64,000 bases of DNA from Phycisphaerae bacterium. Its GTDB lineage: Bacteria > Planctomycetota > Phycisphaerae > Phycisphaerales > UBA1924. The stretch spans positions 889,116 through 953,115 of the forward strand of contig BJHL01000001.1 of NCBI GenBank assembly GCA_014192545.1. The letters are read 5' to 3'. The translations under genes and the position numbers were made by a program. Within the stretch, counting starts at the first letter, position 1. Each line of letters starts with the position of its first letter. The notes below the pieces were generated by a model, which worked only from the letters and a program-made list of their open reading frames with translations, had not been told where the DNA came from and made no database searches. Below are positions 19,890-26,913 of the stretch, piece by piece.

Positions 19890-19965
19890 GGAGGTTGCGA
19901 AATGATGTATGAGCATGGCATGTTGAAGTCGTTTACGAGAGCTTGTAAGGGGGGGGATTAGGGTT
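19890..19965 (+). promoter_or_regulatory. RBS, upstream start and G8 tract: candidate phase-variation switch
   Basis: GGAGG at 19890-19894 is followed, seven bases on, by ATG 19902 opening MMYEHGMLKSFTRACKGG. That frame runs into eight consecutive Gs (19949-19956) and then a TAG. Removing one G joins it in frame to the secreted protein starting at 19966, giving a complete signal peptide with a basic n-region (MLKSFTRACKGGIRV, then CLALLPVLAGTAGKALA). With eight Gs, only a weaker start at 19966 remains. This is either slipped-strand phase variation or a homopolymer sequencing error. Confidence 0.6.
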
Positions 19966-21276
19966 ATGTGTTTGGCGCTCTTGCCGGTTTTGGCGGGCAC
20001 GGCGGGGAAGGCCCTGGCCCAGAGTTCGGTCTTCTACAACGAACCGAGCGGCGAGCAGCAGCAGGAATTGAAGCAATGGGGGACGATGTATCTTGAACTG
20101 CTTGACAACGGGACGCCAGCGGAAGATGCGGCCAGCTTTGCGTTCACGAAAGCGGATATGAACTCGGCGCTCTTTTCGCCAGTACGTGTGGCGATGAGCA
20201 TCGTGGGCGAAGCCATTGGGCAGAGCGGATGCGCGACGACGACGATTCAACCTGGTGGCGGCGGCACGATTGATGAGAACTTGGTTGCGTACTTGACGTT
20301 GGGGAAGATTACGACATCGCTGGCGAACACGGATGCGACCACGGCGCACTTGACGGCGATTATCAACAACAACGACGCGCAGTTTACGATTGAAAACAAT
20401 GTGCTGGTGAGTGAGGGGTTGACGCCCAGCGTGATTGCGACGGTGCCTGGGGCGAAGCAGTACACGACGGTGTCGAATGCGACGGCGACGTGGATTAGCC
20501 AACTTGGGACACTGTCGCCGGGTTGGGCGGCGCAGCGGGATTTTACGGAGGAGGGGAAGCGGCAGTTGCTGGGGATGGTGAGTGAGGTGGATGTTTTTGA
20601 AGGGCAGATTCGCGATTGGGCGGCGGTGAATGGGATTGATTTGACGGTGTATCGCGTGGTGGCGAATTTTGGGGCGTATGGGTCGCTGCCGATTTTCGTG
20701 GGTGTGTATCAAAGTGGGAGTGACACCGGATTTGTTTTGATTGACGGTGTCAATGGAGAGGTTGATGGGCCGTTTGTAAGCGGGTCGGCGATTGATCCGC
20801 GCGGGCTGTTGGTGTTGCATGGAGGGGCGTTTGTGAGTGGAACGGGGGTGCAGGTGGTGGATGCGGAGACTGGGAAGTGTGCGGAGGTGGCGAAGGGGTG
20901 GAAAAACACGCCGCCGCCTGGATATTTTCCGCGTCCTGTTTTGCCTATCACTCCAGTTTGGCCACCGGGCTTGCAACCAAGCCCCGTTCCAGTGTGCGGT
21001 AATCCAGAATCACCGGCTGCACCTGCTTGCTATCCATTCAACCCAGATCCGTCACGACCAGGCTGGTTCGGGGACTATTACTGCAGGACTTCTGGCGCAG
21101 TGTGCATCTGCGACAGCTACGGGCAAGAAATTGATAACACGCCGGGCAACATCATTGTGATTCGCATCCGTTGTATCAGTCTGGGTGGATGCCCAACAGG
21201 ACCGTTCACTGCCCCGCCGGGCACGCCGCACGGCCCACCTGGCGGCGGCAATTGTAAACAACAACATTGGTATTGA
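19966..21276 (+). CDS. Array unit 1: full-length secreted protein with variable Cys/Pro-rich C-terminus
   Basis: 436 residues as read from ATG 19966; the true N-terminus may lie upstream across a G8 tract. A hydrophobic export segment ends ALA-Q (residue 18). Residues about 19-300 are the conserved part: helical at first (EQQQELKQWGTMYLELLDNG), then beta-rich (NNVLVSEGLTP, GAYGSLPIFVGVYQSG, GFVLIDGVNGEVDGPF, DPRGLLVLHGG). The conserved part ends at VQVVDAETGKC. The last ~130 residues are a Pro/Gly-rich tail with about ten Cys, ending CKQQHWY. No known domain is recognised. The AT-rich membrane protein follows 48 bases later. Three 5'-truncated copies lie downstream with different tails. Confidence 0.8.
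   Translation: MCLALLPVLAGTAGKALAQSSVFYNEPSGEQQQELKQWGTMYLELLDNGTPAEDAASFAFTKADMNSALFSPVRVAMSIVGEAIGQSGCATTTIQPGGGGTIDENLVAYLTLGKITTSLANTDATTAHLTAIINNNDAQFTIENNVLVSEGLTPSVIATVPGAKQYTTVSNATATWISQLGTLSPGWAAQRDFTEEGKRQLLGMVSEVDVFEGQIRDWAAVNGIDLTVYRVVANFGAYGSLPIFVGVYQSGSDTGFVLIDGVNGEVDGPFVSGSAIDPRGLLVLHGGAFVSGTGVQVVDAETGKCAEVAKGWKNTPPPGYFPRPVLPITPVWPPGLQPSPVPVCGNPESPAAPACYPFNPDPSRPGWFGDYYCRTSGAVCICDSYGQEIDNTPGNIIVIRIRCISLGGCPTGPFTAPPGTPHGPPGGGNCKQQHWY
20362..20877 (+). repeat. Conserved block, copy 1 (parent of the array repeats)
   Basis: This part of the full-length gene is the source of the downstream copies. 20362 onward matches copy 2 (from 22376), 20532-20877 matches copy 3 (24734-25079) without any length change, and 20769-20865 matches copy 4 (26188-26284) without any length change. 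All the matches run up to the same point, the DA-x-TG-x-C junction with the variable tail. Confidence 0.9.
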
Positions 21277-21324
21277 TTAGAATATCAACAAGCATCACAT
21301 CGTGGTAACGCGTTGTGCTGCATT

Positions 21325-22314
21325 ATGAGCAAAACACATAATAGTCTAAAAAGTGTAACAAGTTACACGCTTTCAGCCGTGTTGTTGATTGTGAGTATTT
21401 TACTTTTGCGAATCGCTTGTGATACCGCCACGTGGCGTTGGCAGGTGTGGTATTTCAAGTCTCCATCGACTGCTACAAACTCAATTATTTTTAGTGACAA
21501 ACCTATAAAAAGCCATGATGAGTTAGTTGTTTTTGCTGGAGTTATTTTATGGTATAAAGATGAGGGTTATCCCGTTCGATTGACGGATTTATCTCAAGAC
21601 ACTGTGCCCATTTGGAAGAAGTTGTTGATTGCAGAATACACCGATGAACTGTTCTGGCCATATGGATTTTTTGTTACTGCTTTGGTATCAGCATGCACTG
21701 CGATGTTTGCGGCTGCTACACTTGCTACATTTATAATTGCTGAACGATGTCCGTTTCCAACTGTTCGCACACCGGTAACGCCGACGTTGCTATTGCGCAT
21801 TAGCTTCACAAGTGTTGTTTTTTTGCCATTATGTGGAATAGTGGCCCTATATTTTTCCTTTGATCGCACAGGTATGGTCCGTGCTTATGGAACATATCCG
21901 TATACAGCTTTGCTGTGGAATGTCATCATGTGGCCAACAGTGATTATTGCGCAAACTCTGTTTGGACAATTGTTGCATAGGCATACTCATAAAATAAAAC
22001 TCGTTTCCAAATGCGCTCGATGTGGCTACCCAACTCAAGGTTTGCATTCTGTTGTTTGTCCAGAATGTGGCACAAGCAGTAGTTGGCGTCCAATTGCTTG
22101 GGCGAGTAGATCGCTATGTGTTCTCGGCATCATAATTGGTTCAATTTTGGTTGTCAATGCTATGCTTGGCGCGAGAGCTACACTTGTACTCGAACAACCA
22201 AACAAGTTTGGCATCGTCGGACCAAACGCGACATTTACTGATCGATTGAGTGCTTGGTGCTTGTTGTCACCCGTTGCACCCGTAACGTGGAGAGCGACAG
22301 TATTTGGTGATTGA
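21325..22314 (+). CDS. Array unit 1: polytopic membrane protein with Cys4 ribbon
   Basis: 329 residues from ATG 21325 (a TTG at 21313 is in frame). Markedly AT-rich compared with its neighbours. An N-terminal transmembrane helix (TSYTLSAVLLIVSILLLRIAC), then two to four more (FFVTALVSACTAMFAAATLA; FTSVVFLPLCGIVALYFSF; LLWNVIMWPTVIIAQTLFG), and a final helix after the ribbon. The ribbon reads C-A-R-C-G-Y-P ... C-P-E-C-G near residue 230, a pattern frequent in planctomycete membrane proteins and presumably cytoplasmic and zinc-binding. Its constant pairing with a variable-tail secreted gene suggests a cognate partner such as immunity or maturation; this is inference. Confidence 0.8.
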   Translation: MSKTHNSLKSVTSYTLSAVLLIVSILLLRIACDTATWRWQVWYFKSPSTATNSIIFSDKPIKSHDELVVFAGVILWYKDEGYPVRLTDLSQDTVPIWKKLLIAEYTDELFWPYGFFVTALVSACTAMFAAATLATFIIAERCPFPTVRTPVTPTLLLRISFTSVVFLPLCGIVALYFSFDRTGMVRAYGTYPYTALLWNVIMWPTVIIAQTLFGQLLHRHTHKIKLVSKCARCGYPTQGLHSVVCPECGTSSSWRPIAWASRSLCVLGIIIGSILVVNAMLGARATLVLEQPNKFGIVGPNATFTDRLSAWCLLSPVAPVTWRATVFGD

Positions 22315-23305
22315 TAGTCATGCGTTTACTCTCCGCAAAGCTAAAAGTAGTAGCACACATTTGGTGACCGAGATGATCAACAGCAACAACGCGCAGTTCA
22401 CGATTGAAAACAATGTGCTGGTGAGTGAGGGGTTGACGCCCAGCGTGGCTACGACGGTGCCGGGTGCGAAGCAGTACACGACGGTGTCGAATGCGACGGC
22501 GACGTGGATTAGTCAGCTTGGGACGTTGTCGCCGGGTTGGGCGGCGCAGCGGAATTTCGCAGACGAGGGGAAGCGGCAGTTGCTGGGGATGGTGAGCGAG
22601 GTGGACGAGTTTCAGGCAGAGATTGAGAGTTGGGCCGGCCTGAACGGCGTGGATCTTTCAATGTATCGAGTGGACGCGAATTTCGGAGCTTACGGCAGCT
22701 TGCCGATTATCGTTGGTGTTTATAGAAGTGGTACGGAGTCGGGTTTCATTTTGATTGACGGGATTAACGGGCAGATTGATGGGCCGTTTGTCAATGGGAC
22801 CGCAATTGACCCGCGTGGGCTGCTCGTTATGCACGGAGATGCATACGTGGCGAATACGGGGGTGAGTGTGGCGAGGGCGAAGGTTGGCGGGTGTGTAGCG
22901 CGATCGGATATAAGGACGCCGATTCCGACCGCTCCGCCGCCTGGTACTGTGCCACCGGGTTGGGTGCCGATTGGCACGCCAGGAACGCCGGGATATGGCA
23001 AGCCTTCAAGTTGGAAGTGCGTGTCAGGACCTACTGGCTCGTGTACCTGTACTGCAACGTACAATTACGAGCCCGCGCCGGGAACAGCGTGTCCAACCTG
23101 GACGCCTCCTATTGTCACTGTTCCATGCATCATAAAGGTAGAAGTCATCTGTACGAGCCCGACTTGGGGCACGCCATGCAACGGGGGAGGAGGAACACCT
23201 GCGCCCGCACCGCCCGCTTCACCGGGTTTGGCACCGGCGGTCCCGGGAACGGGTAATCCTCCCATGACCGGGCCATGCTTGGAATCGTGGTATTACTGGG
23301 GCTGA
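22304..23305 (+). CDS. Array unit 2: 5'-truncated orphan copy with a different tail
   Basis: 333 codons open. The first 23 (from a TTG overlapping the end of the membrane gene) are unrelated to the parent; homology to unit 1 starts at ATG 22373 (MINSNNAQFTIENNVLVSEG). The first half of the shared part is nearly identical in DNA to unit 1, the second half diverges (EVDEFQAEIESWAGLNGVDL). The junction reads VARAKVGGC. The tail is new: Pro/Gly/Thr-rich with about ten Cys (CVSGPTGSCTCTATYNY), ending CLESWYYWG. It lacks a signal peptide and any clear ribosome binding site, so it is probably a silent or recombination-dependent cassette. Confidence 0.75.
   Translation: MVIDSHAFTLRKAKSSSTHLVTEMINSNNAQFTIENNVLVSEGLTPSVATTVPGAKQYTTVSNATATWISQLGTLSPGWAAQRNFADEGKRQLLGMVSEVDEFQAEIESWAGLNGVDLSMYRVDANFGAYGSLPIIVGVYRSGTESGFILIDGINGQIDGPFVNGTAIDPRGLLVMHGDAYVANTGVSVARAKVGGCVARSDIRTPIPTAPPPGTVPPGWVPIGTPGTPGYGKPSSWKCVSGPTGSCTCTATYNYEPAPGTACPTWTPPIVTVPCIIKVEVICTSPTWGTPCNGGGGTPAPAPPASPGLAPAVPGTGNPPMTGPCLESWYYWG
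22376..22870 (+). repeat. Conserved block, copy 2
   Basis: Direct repeat of 20362 onward, in frame throughout. Near-identical to copy 1 up to about 22610 (VSEV), then considerably diverged at DNA level but still similar in protein (NFGAYGSLPIIVGVY, FILIDGINGQIDGPF, DPRGLLVMHGDA). The split pattern suggests partial gene conversion by another copy. Confidence 0.85.
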
Positions 23306-23358
23306 ACACTGCGCGGCAAGGCGGGGACGCGTTGCCGCGTATTTCGTGGGATTTATCG

Positions 23359-24720
23359 ATGTCACAAAGTACTATATATCGGTTTATTCGAAGGTGTCGC
23401 GCAGGCTTATTTGTAATACCGCTTGTGGTGATCAGTCCGTATGTCATAACTTGGATGTGGTCATTAGGGTGGCAACTTGTCGGTTCCACGTTGCAGGCGA
23501 GCAGAACCGACGCATTGAGCGCGAATAGTCAACCAATTGTGTGGTTGACTGACTGGCAATTGTGGACTCGAGCGATGGGGCGATCGTGGGCAGCGAACGA
23601 CACGCAAGTTACATTACACTGGAACAATTGCGTAAGATGGCTTGCGGTGGACGGCAACGCGATGGTTGCTGCATTGATGATAGTTTGCCTGTGTTTTTTC
23701 GCAATAAAGATCATGCTTTATCGTTGTCCTTCTCACGCTCGCGATCTGAATCGGGCGTGTACTGTGATATTTAGAGCCGCAATACCGGGCACTGTAGTGC
23801 AGCGCGCAATAGCAAATGTTGTTATAGCACTTGCCGTATGCATGATCGCTAACCATCTACTCAATCATGCTGGTGTCTGGTGGACGGTTATATGTGGCAA
23901 TTTGTTTGCAACCACATGTAATTCACCAGTTCTTCAGAGTGGCTCTTGGCAAAAAGTCGCGTTTGATACACAAATGTGGATGAGTACACACTGTACAGAA
24001 TTACTCTTTGTGGTGGGTGCGTTGGGCTGCCAACCAATTTTGAAGCACATTGACCGAGGGCACCAGCGATGTGTACGCATTTCGCTAGTTACTCGATGCC
24101 GTTCGTGCGGCTACCCGATTACATCAAGCGAGCCAGTGTGTCCGGAGTGTGGGCGTCTTTCACCATCGAATGTTGATGTAACATACAGGCGTGAATTGTT
24201 CGGAAGAGTGCGCATATTGCGTTTGATTAGTGTTGCCGCCGTGAGCTGTATATGCTTTGAAGCGTCGCAGGTGCCCATTGCGGTTGCGTACCATCGCTTG
24301 TTGGCTGAGCAAGCGTCACGTTCACAATCCGACAACTGGCGGACAGATTACGCCGCGCGCGGCTGGTCGACGGCAGGAAGAACAATCGCGGTTGTACAAA
24401 CAGGTGTTAGATACCAAATTGGTGAGTCCTTGACTTTTGTGACCTTCAAAGAGATACCACTTACTGCTATTGTGTGTGAAGTCGAAATTGGTGGAGAACT
24501 GCGCAAGCACAATTTCAACGCGAACCCGGTCGATGTCACGCCTTCTCGTGATATTGTTCCTGTCATTCGAATAGGTGATATAGTCATGAAGGTAACAGGT
24601 CGTGCGGATGCGTCGGAGGATGTGTGTGTACCCCAAGGCTGCATCGTTGTCACGTTCCTTGATTGTCGTCGGCCATTACGAGTTGCAAGATCGAGTACAA
24701 CACTTAAAACTAGGCAATAA
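23359..24720 (+). CDS. Array unit 2: polytopic membrane protein with Cys4 ribbon
   Basis: 453 residues from ATG 23359 (MSQSTIYRF); an earlier in-frame ATG at 23275 overlaps the previous gene. Transmembrane segments at AGLFVIPLVVISPYVITWMW, MVAALMIVCLCFFAIKIML, IANVVIALAVCMIAN and LLFVVGALGCQPIL, then the ribbon C-R-S-C-G-Y-P ... C-P-E-C-G at about residue 250, another helix (LRLISVAAVSCICFEA), and a C-terminal extension of ~120 residues not present in unit 1's partner. AT-richer than the flanking core genes. Same position and ribbon as the other array membrane proteins, but little other sequence in common. Confidence 0.8.
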   Translation: MSQSTIYRFIRRCRAGLFVIPLVVISPYVITWMWSLGWQLVGSTLQASRTDALSANSQPIVWLTDWQLWTRAMGRSWAANDTQVTLHWNNCVRWLAVDGNAMVAALMIVCLCFFAIKIMLYRCPSHARDLNRACTVIFRAAIPGTVVQRAIANVVIALAVCMIANHLLNHAGVWWTVICGNLFATTCNSPVLQSGSWQKVAFDTQMWMSTHCTELLFVVGALGCQPILKHIDRGHQRCVRISLVTRCRSCGYPITSSEPVCPECGRLSPSNVDVTYRRELFGRVRILRLISVAAVSCICFEASQVPIAVAYHRLLAEQASRSQSDNWRTDYAARGWSTAGRTIAVVQTGVRYQIGESLTFVTFKEIPLTAIVCEVEIGGELRKHNFNANPVDVTPSRDIVPVIRIGDIVMKVTGRADASEDVCVPQGCIVVTFLDCRRPLRVARSSTTLKTRQ

Positions 24721-24731
24721 TAGGTGCTGTA

Positions 24732-25382
24732 GTGCAGCGGAATTTTACGGAAGAGGGGAAGCGGCAGTTGCTGGGGATGGTGAGTGAGGTGGATGTTTTT
24801 GAAGGGCAGATTCGGGATTGGGCGGCGGTGAATGCGGTCGATTTGACGGTGTATCGCGTGGTGGCGAATTTTGGGGCGTATGGGTCGCTGCCGATTTTCG
24901 TGGGTGTGTATCAAAGTGGGAGTGACGCCGGATTTGTTTTGATTGACGGTGTCAATGGAGAGGTTGATGGGCCGTTTGTGAGCGGGTCGGCGATTGATCC
25001 GCGCGGGCTGTTGGTGTTGCATGGAGGGGCGTTTGTGAGTGGAACGGGGGTGCAGGTGGTGGATGCGAAGACTGGGGGGTGTGTGGCGGCTGCACCTACG
25101 TGGCATCCAAGTCCTCCGTTTGGCGCACCCGCAACATGGATCATTACGTGGACGACACCCGGTTGGCGATGTTTCCTAAACAACCCTGCTACAGGAACTA
25201 GTTGTAAATGCAGGCGGGAAGGAACGGGACGTGACCCGGATGGAAGAATAATTACAGTGAGGGAGACTTGCGATTGCACCTGCGCGGCTCCTCCAGGACC
25301 CGGGGCGATTCCAGCCGGTCCGGGCTTGACACCGCCACCAGCGTTGGGCTGCACACCTTGTGCGGTCGAGTATCTCTACTAA
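24732..25382 (+). CDS. Array unit 3: shorter orphan copy with a third tail
   Basis: 216 codons from a GTG at 24732, 11 bases after the previous stop. The first ~115 are almost the same as unit 1 at DNA level (about ten differences by eye over 346 bases, no gaps). The junction is VVDAKTGGC. The tail is again different: WHPSPPFGAPATWIITWTTP, a Cys cluster (CKCRREG, CDCTCAAPPGP) and the end CTPCAVEYLY. There is no signal peptide and the conserved N-terminal region is missing, so export on its own is unlikely. Confidence 0.75.
   Translation: MQRNFTEEGKRQLLGMVSEVDVFEGQIRDWAAVNAVDLTVYRVVANFGAYGSLPIFVGVYQSGSDAGFVLIDGVNGEVDGPFVSGSAIDPRGLLVLHGGAFVSGTGVQVVDAKTGGCVAAAPTWHPSPPFGAPATWIITWTTPGWRCFLNNPATGTSCKCRREGTGRDPDGRIITVRETCDCTCAAPPGPGAIPAGPGLTPPPALGCTPCAVEYLY
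24734..25079 (+). repeat. Conserved block, copy 3
   Basis: Ungapped direct repeat of 20532-20877. Much closer to copy 1 than copy 2 is, which implies a recent duplication or conversion event. The 5' breakpoint is in the middle of a codon-conserved stretch (AAQRDFTEEGK in the parent). Confidence 0.9.
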
Positions 25383-25429
25383 TATAGAGACGACCTTGCA
25401 CAGGATTAATTTTCTGTGCAAGTATTTAT

Positions 25430-26149
25430 ATGAAAACGGCGAGAGCATTCACACAGTATATTTTCTATGTATTAATTGACATATGTTTTCTGGCTATCGG
25501 ATTTCGCGTTGCACTTATAGCAGCCAAAGCGAAGGTGATACTGCCTGCATCGATAGACTTTGACACCAAGTTCCATCTTGTAAAAATTGTATCTCGGGAG
25601 TTTCTGTTGAACGGATGGTGGTACGGTTCTGCTTCGTTTTGGATATATGCGGTATCAATACCTGTTATTGTGTGTGTATGGGGAACTATTCGGATTTTGT
25701 TTTACTATTCTTCGATGCAAGTAATACAGTTCGGATTGCATCCGATGTGCGTGTTGTCGTTAAGCAATAAAACATTTAGTCAATTGCATATCAGAAGTTC
25801 TGCTTCTGCTACCGCTTTGGCGGTGATTGTATCACTCTTTCTTGAGAATCAACACCCTGATGTTGTTCCAGTAATGGTTCCGAGCATTCGCTTTATCATT
25901 TTGTGGACTATTTTGTATTGTTCACTCGAATTCGTACGACTATATTTGGGAGTTCTCAAGTCAATTAGAAATAGATCTGTGGCTACCAAGTACTGCACTT
26001 GCGGATATCCTGGTGAAAATGGCAAAATTTGCTCCGAATGCGGCGTACTACTTGGTCCGAATCAAATTTTTCGATGGAGTATTCGCATAGTGATTTATCG
26101 AATATTCAGACTAGGCGCATCTAGTCACGACGAACATTTTACTATGTAA
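25430..26149 (+). CDS. Array unit 3: small membrane protein with Cys4 ribbon
   Basis: 239 residues, strongly AT-rich. Transmembrane segments: YIFYVLIDICFLAIGFRVAL, FWIYAVSIPVIVCVWGTIRI, ATALAVIVSLFL and FIILWTILYCSLEFV. Near the C-terminus comes the ribbon, here C-T-C-G-Y-P ... C-S-E-C-G. In the other two partners the first pair is C-x2-C; here the line-up KYCTCGYP keeps a C-x-C spacing, so zinc binding may be altered. It follows unit 3's tail by 47 bases, as in the other units. Confidence 0.78.
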   Translation: MKTARAFTQYIFYVLIDICFLAIGFRVALIAAKAKVILPASIDFDTKFHLVKIVSREFLLNGWWYGSASFWIYAVSIPVIVCVWGTIRILFYYSSMQVIQFGLHPMCVLSLSNKTFSQLHIRSSASATALAVIVSLFLENQHPDVVPVMVPSIRFIILWTILYCSLEFVRLYLGVLKSIRNRSVATKYCTCGYPGENGKICSECGVLLGPNQIFRWSIRIVIYRIFRLGASSHDEHFTM

Positions 26150-26187
26150 AATTTGATGTAATGAAACAGTTGTATACTATCTTTTTC

Positions 26188-26284
26188 GCCGTTTGTGAGC
26201 AGGATGGTGGTTGATCCGCGCGGGTTGTTGGTGTTACATGGTAGTAGGTTTGTGAGTGGAACGGGGGTGCAGGTGGTGGATGCG
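26188..26284 (+). repeat. Conserved block, copy 4 (97-bp remnant)
   Basis: Ungapped, mutated copy of 20769-20865, still open in the original frame (VDPRGLLVLHG, then VSGTGVQVVDA). It ends at the same conserved/variable junction as the others and then runs into sequence of the GNAT gene instead of a tail. No membrane partner follows. This marks the downstream end of the array. Confidence 0.85.
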
Positions 26285-26323
26285 GTGCCAATTGGTGGCA
26301 GTTGCTCACTACGCTGGCGGGAT

Positions 26324-26871
26324 ATGGACGCAAACTGCGCGCATGTGGCATCGCCTTACCCGATTCGGCGGCTGGAGCGACTTTCGGCGGCGGAGGTTGG
26401 GCAGCTTGCTGACGTGCTGATTGATTGCGTGGAAGGGGCGCATCGATTGGGTTTATGTTGCCGATTTCGCGGGAGCGAGCGATTGGGTTTTGGACAGGCG
26501 TGGGGGAGGCAGTTGCGCGGGGTGAGCGGGTGCTGCTGGTTGCGCAGGATGAGCGCGGGATTTGTGGGACGGTGCAGCTTGTGCTGGACTTGCCTGACAA
26601 TCAGCCGCATCGGGCGGATTTGGTGAAGACGCAGGTGCATTCGCGAGCGAGGCGATGCGGGTTGGGCGAGGCGCTGATGCGCGAAGCGGAGCGACATGCG
26701 ACGCTGGTGGGAAGGACGCTGCTGGTGCTGGATGCGGTGACCGGTGGTGATGCGGCGAGGTTGTATGAGCGGCTTGGTTGGGTGCGAGTTGGAGATGTGC
26801 CGGGGTTTGCGTTGTATCCGGATGGTCGGCCTTGTGGGACGACGTATTACTACAAGAACTTGAACGGGTAG
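26324..26871 (+). pseudogene. GNAT-family N-acetyltransferase, frameshifted
   Basis: The acetyltransferase is split over two frames. Its N-terminus (YPIRRLERLSAAEVGQLADV, then LIDCVEG) continues the frame of the array remnant; the rest (RGASIGFMLPISRERAIGFW, VLLVAQDERGICGTVQL) is one frame off. Adding one G to GGAAGGGG (26431-26438) restores a continuous protein reading ...DCVEGGASIGFM.... The acetyl-CoA loop is VHSRARRCGLGEALM and the C-terminus GWVRVGDVPGFALYPDGRPC is family-typical. The downstream part could still be translated from the ATG at about 26455. It is either a true pseudogene or a base-calling error. Confidence 0.7.
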
Positions 26872-26913
26872 TGTGTCGTTGCTTGAACAACGCGGACTGG
26901 CATAGCCTGCGAC

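Noticed and set aside
19933..25106. Two similar minus-strand frames (19933-20976 and 24348-25106) that look like homologous proteins
   Set aside because: They are simply antisense of the direct repeats; His/Arg/Pro-rich without motifs.
19902..26290. Insertion sequence or prophage as the origin of the array
   Set aside because: No transposase, integrase, terminal inverted repeats or phage gene was seen; the repeats are direct, nested and coding.
19966..26290. A known CdiA, Rhs or MafB system
   Set aside because: No haemagglutinin repeats, YD repeats, VENN or other pretoxin motif was found; only the genomic layout is similar.
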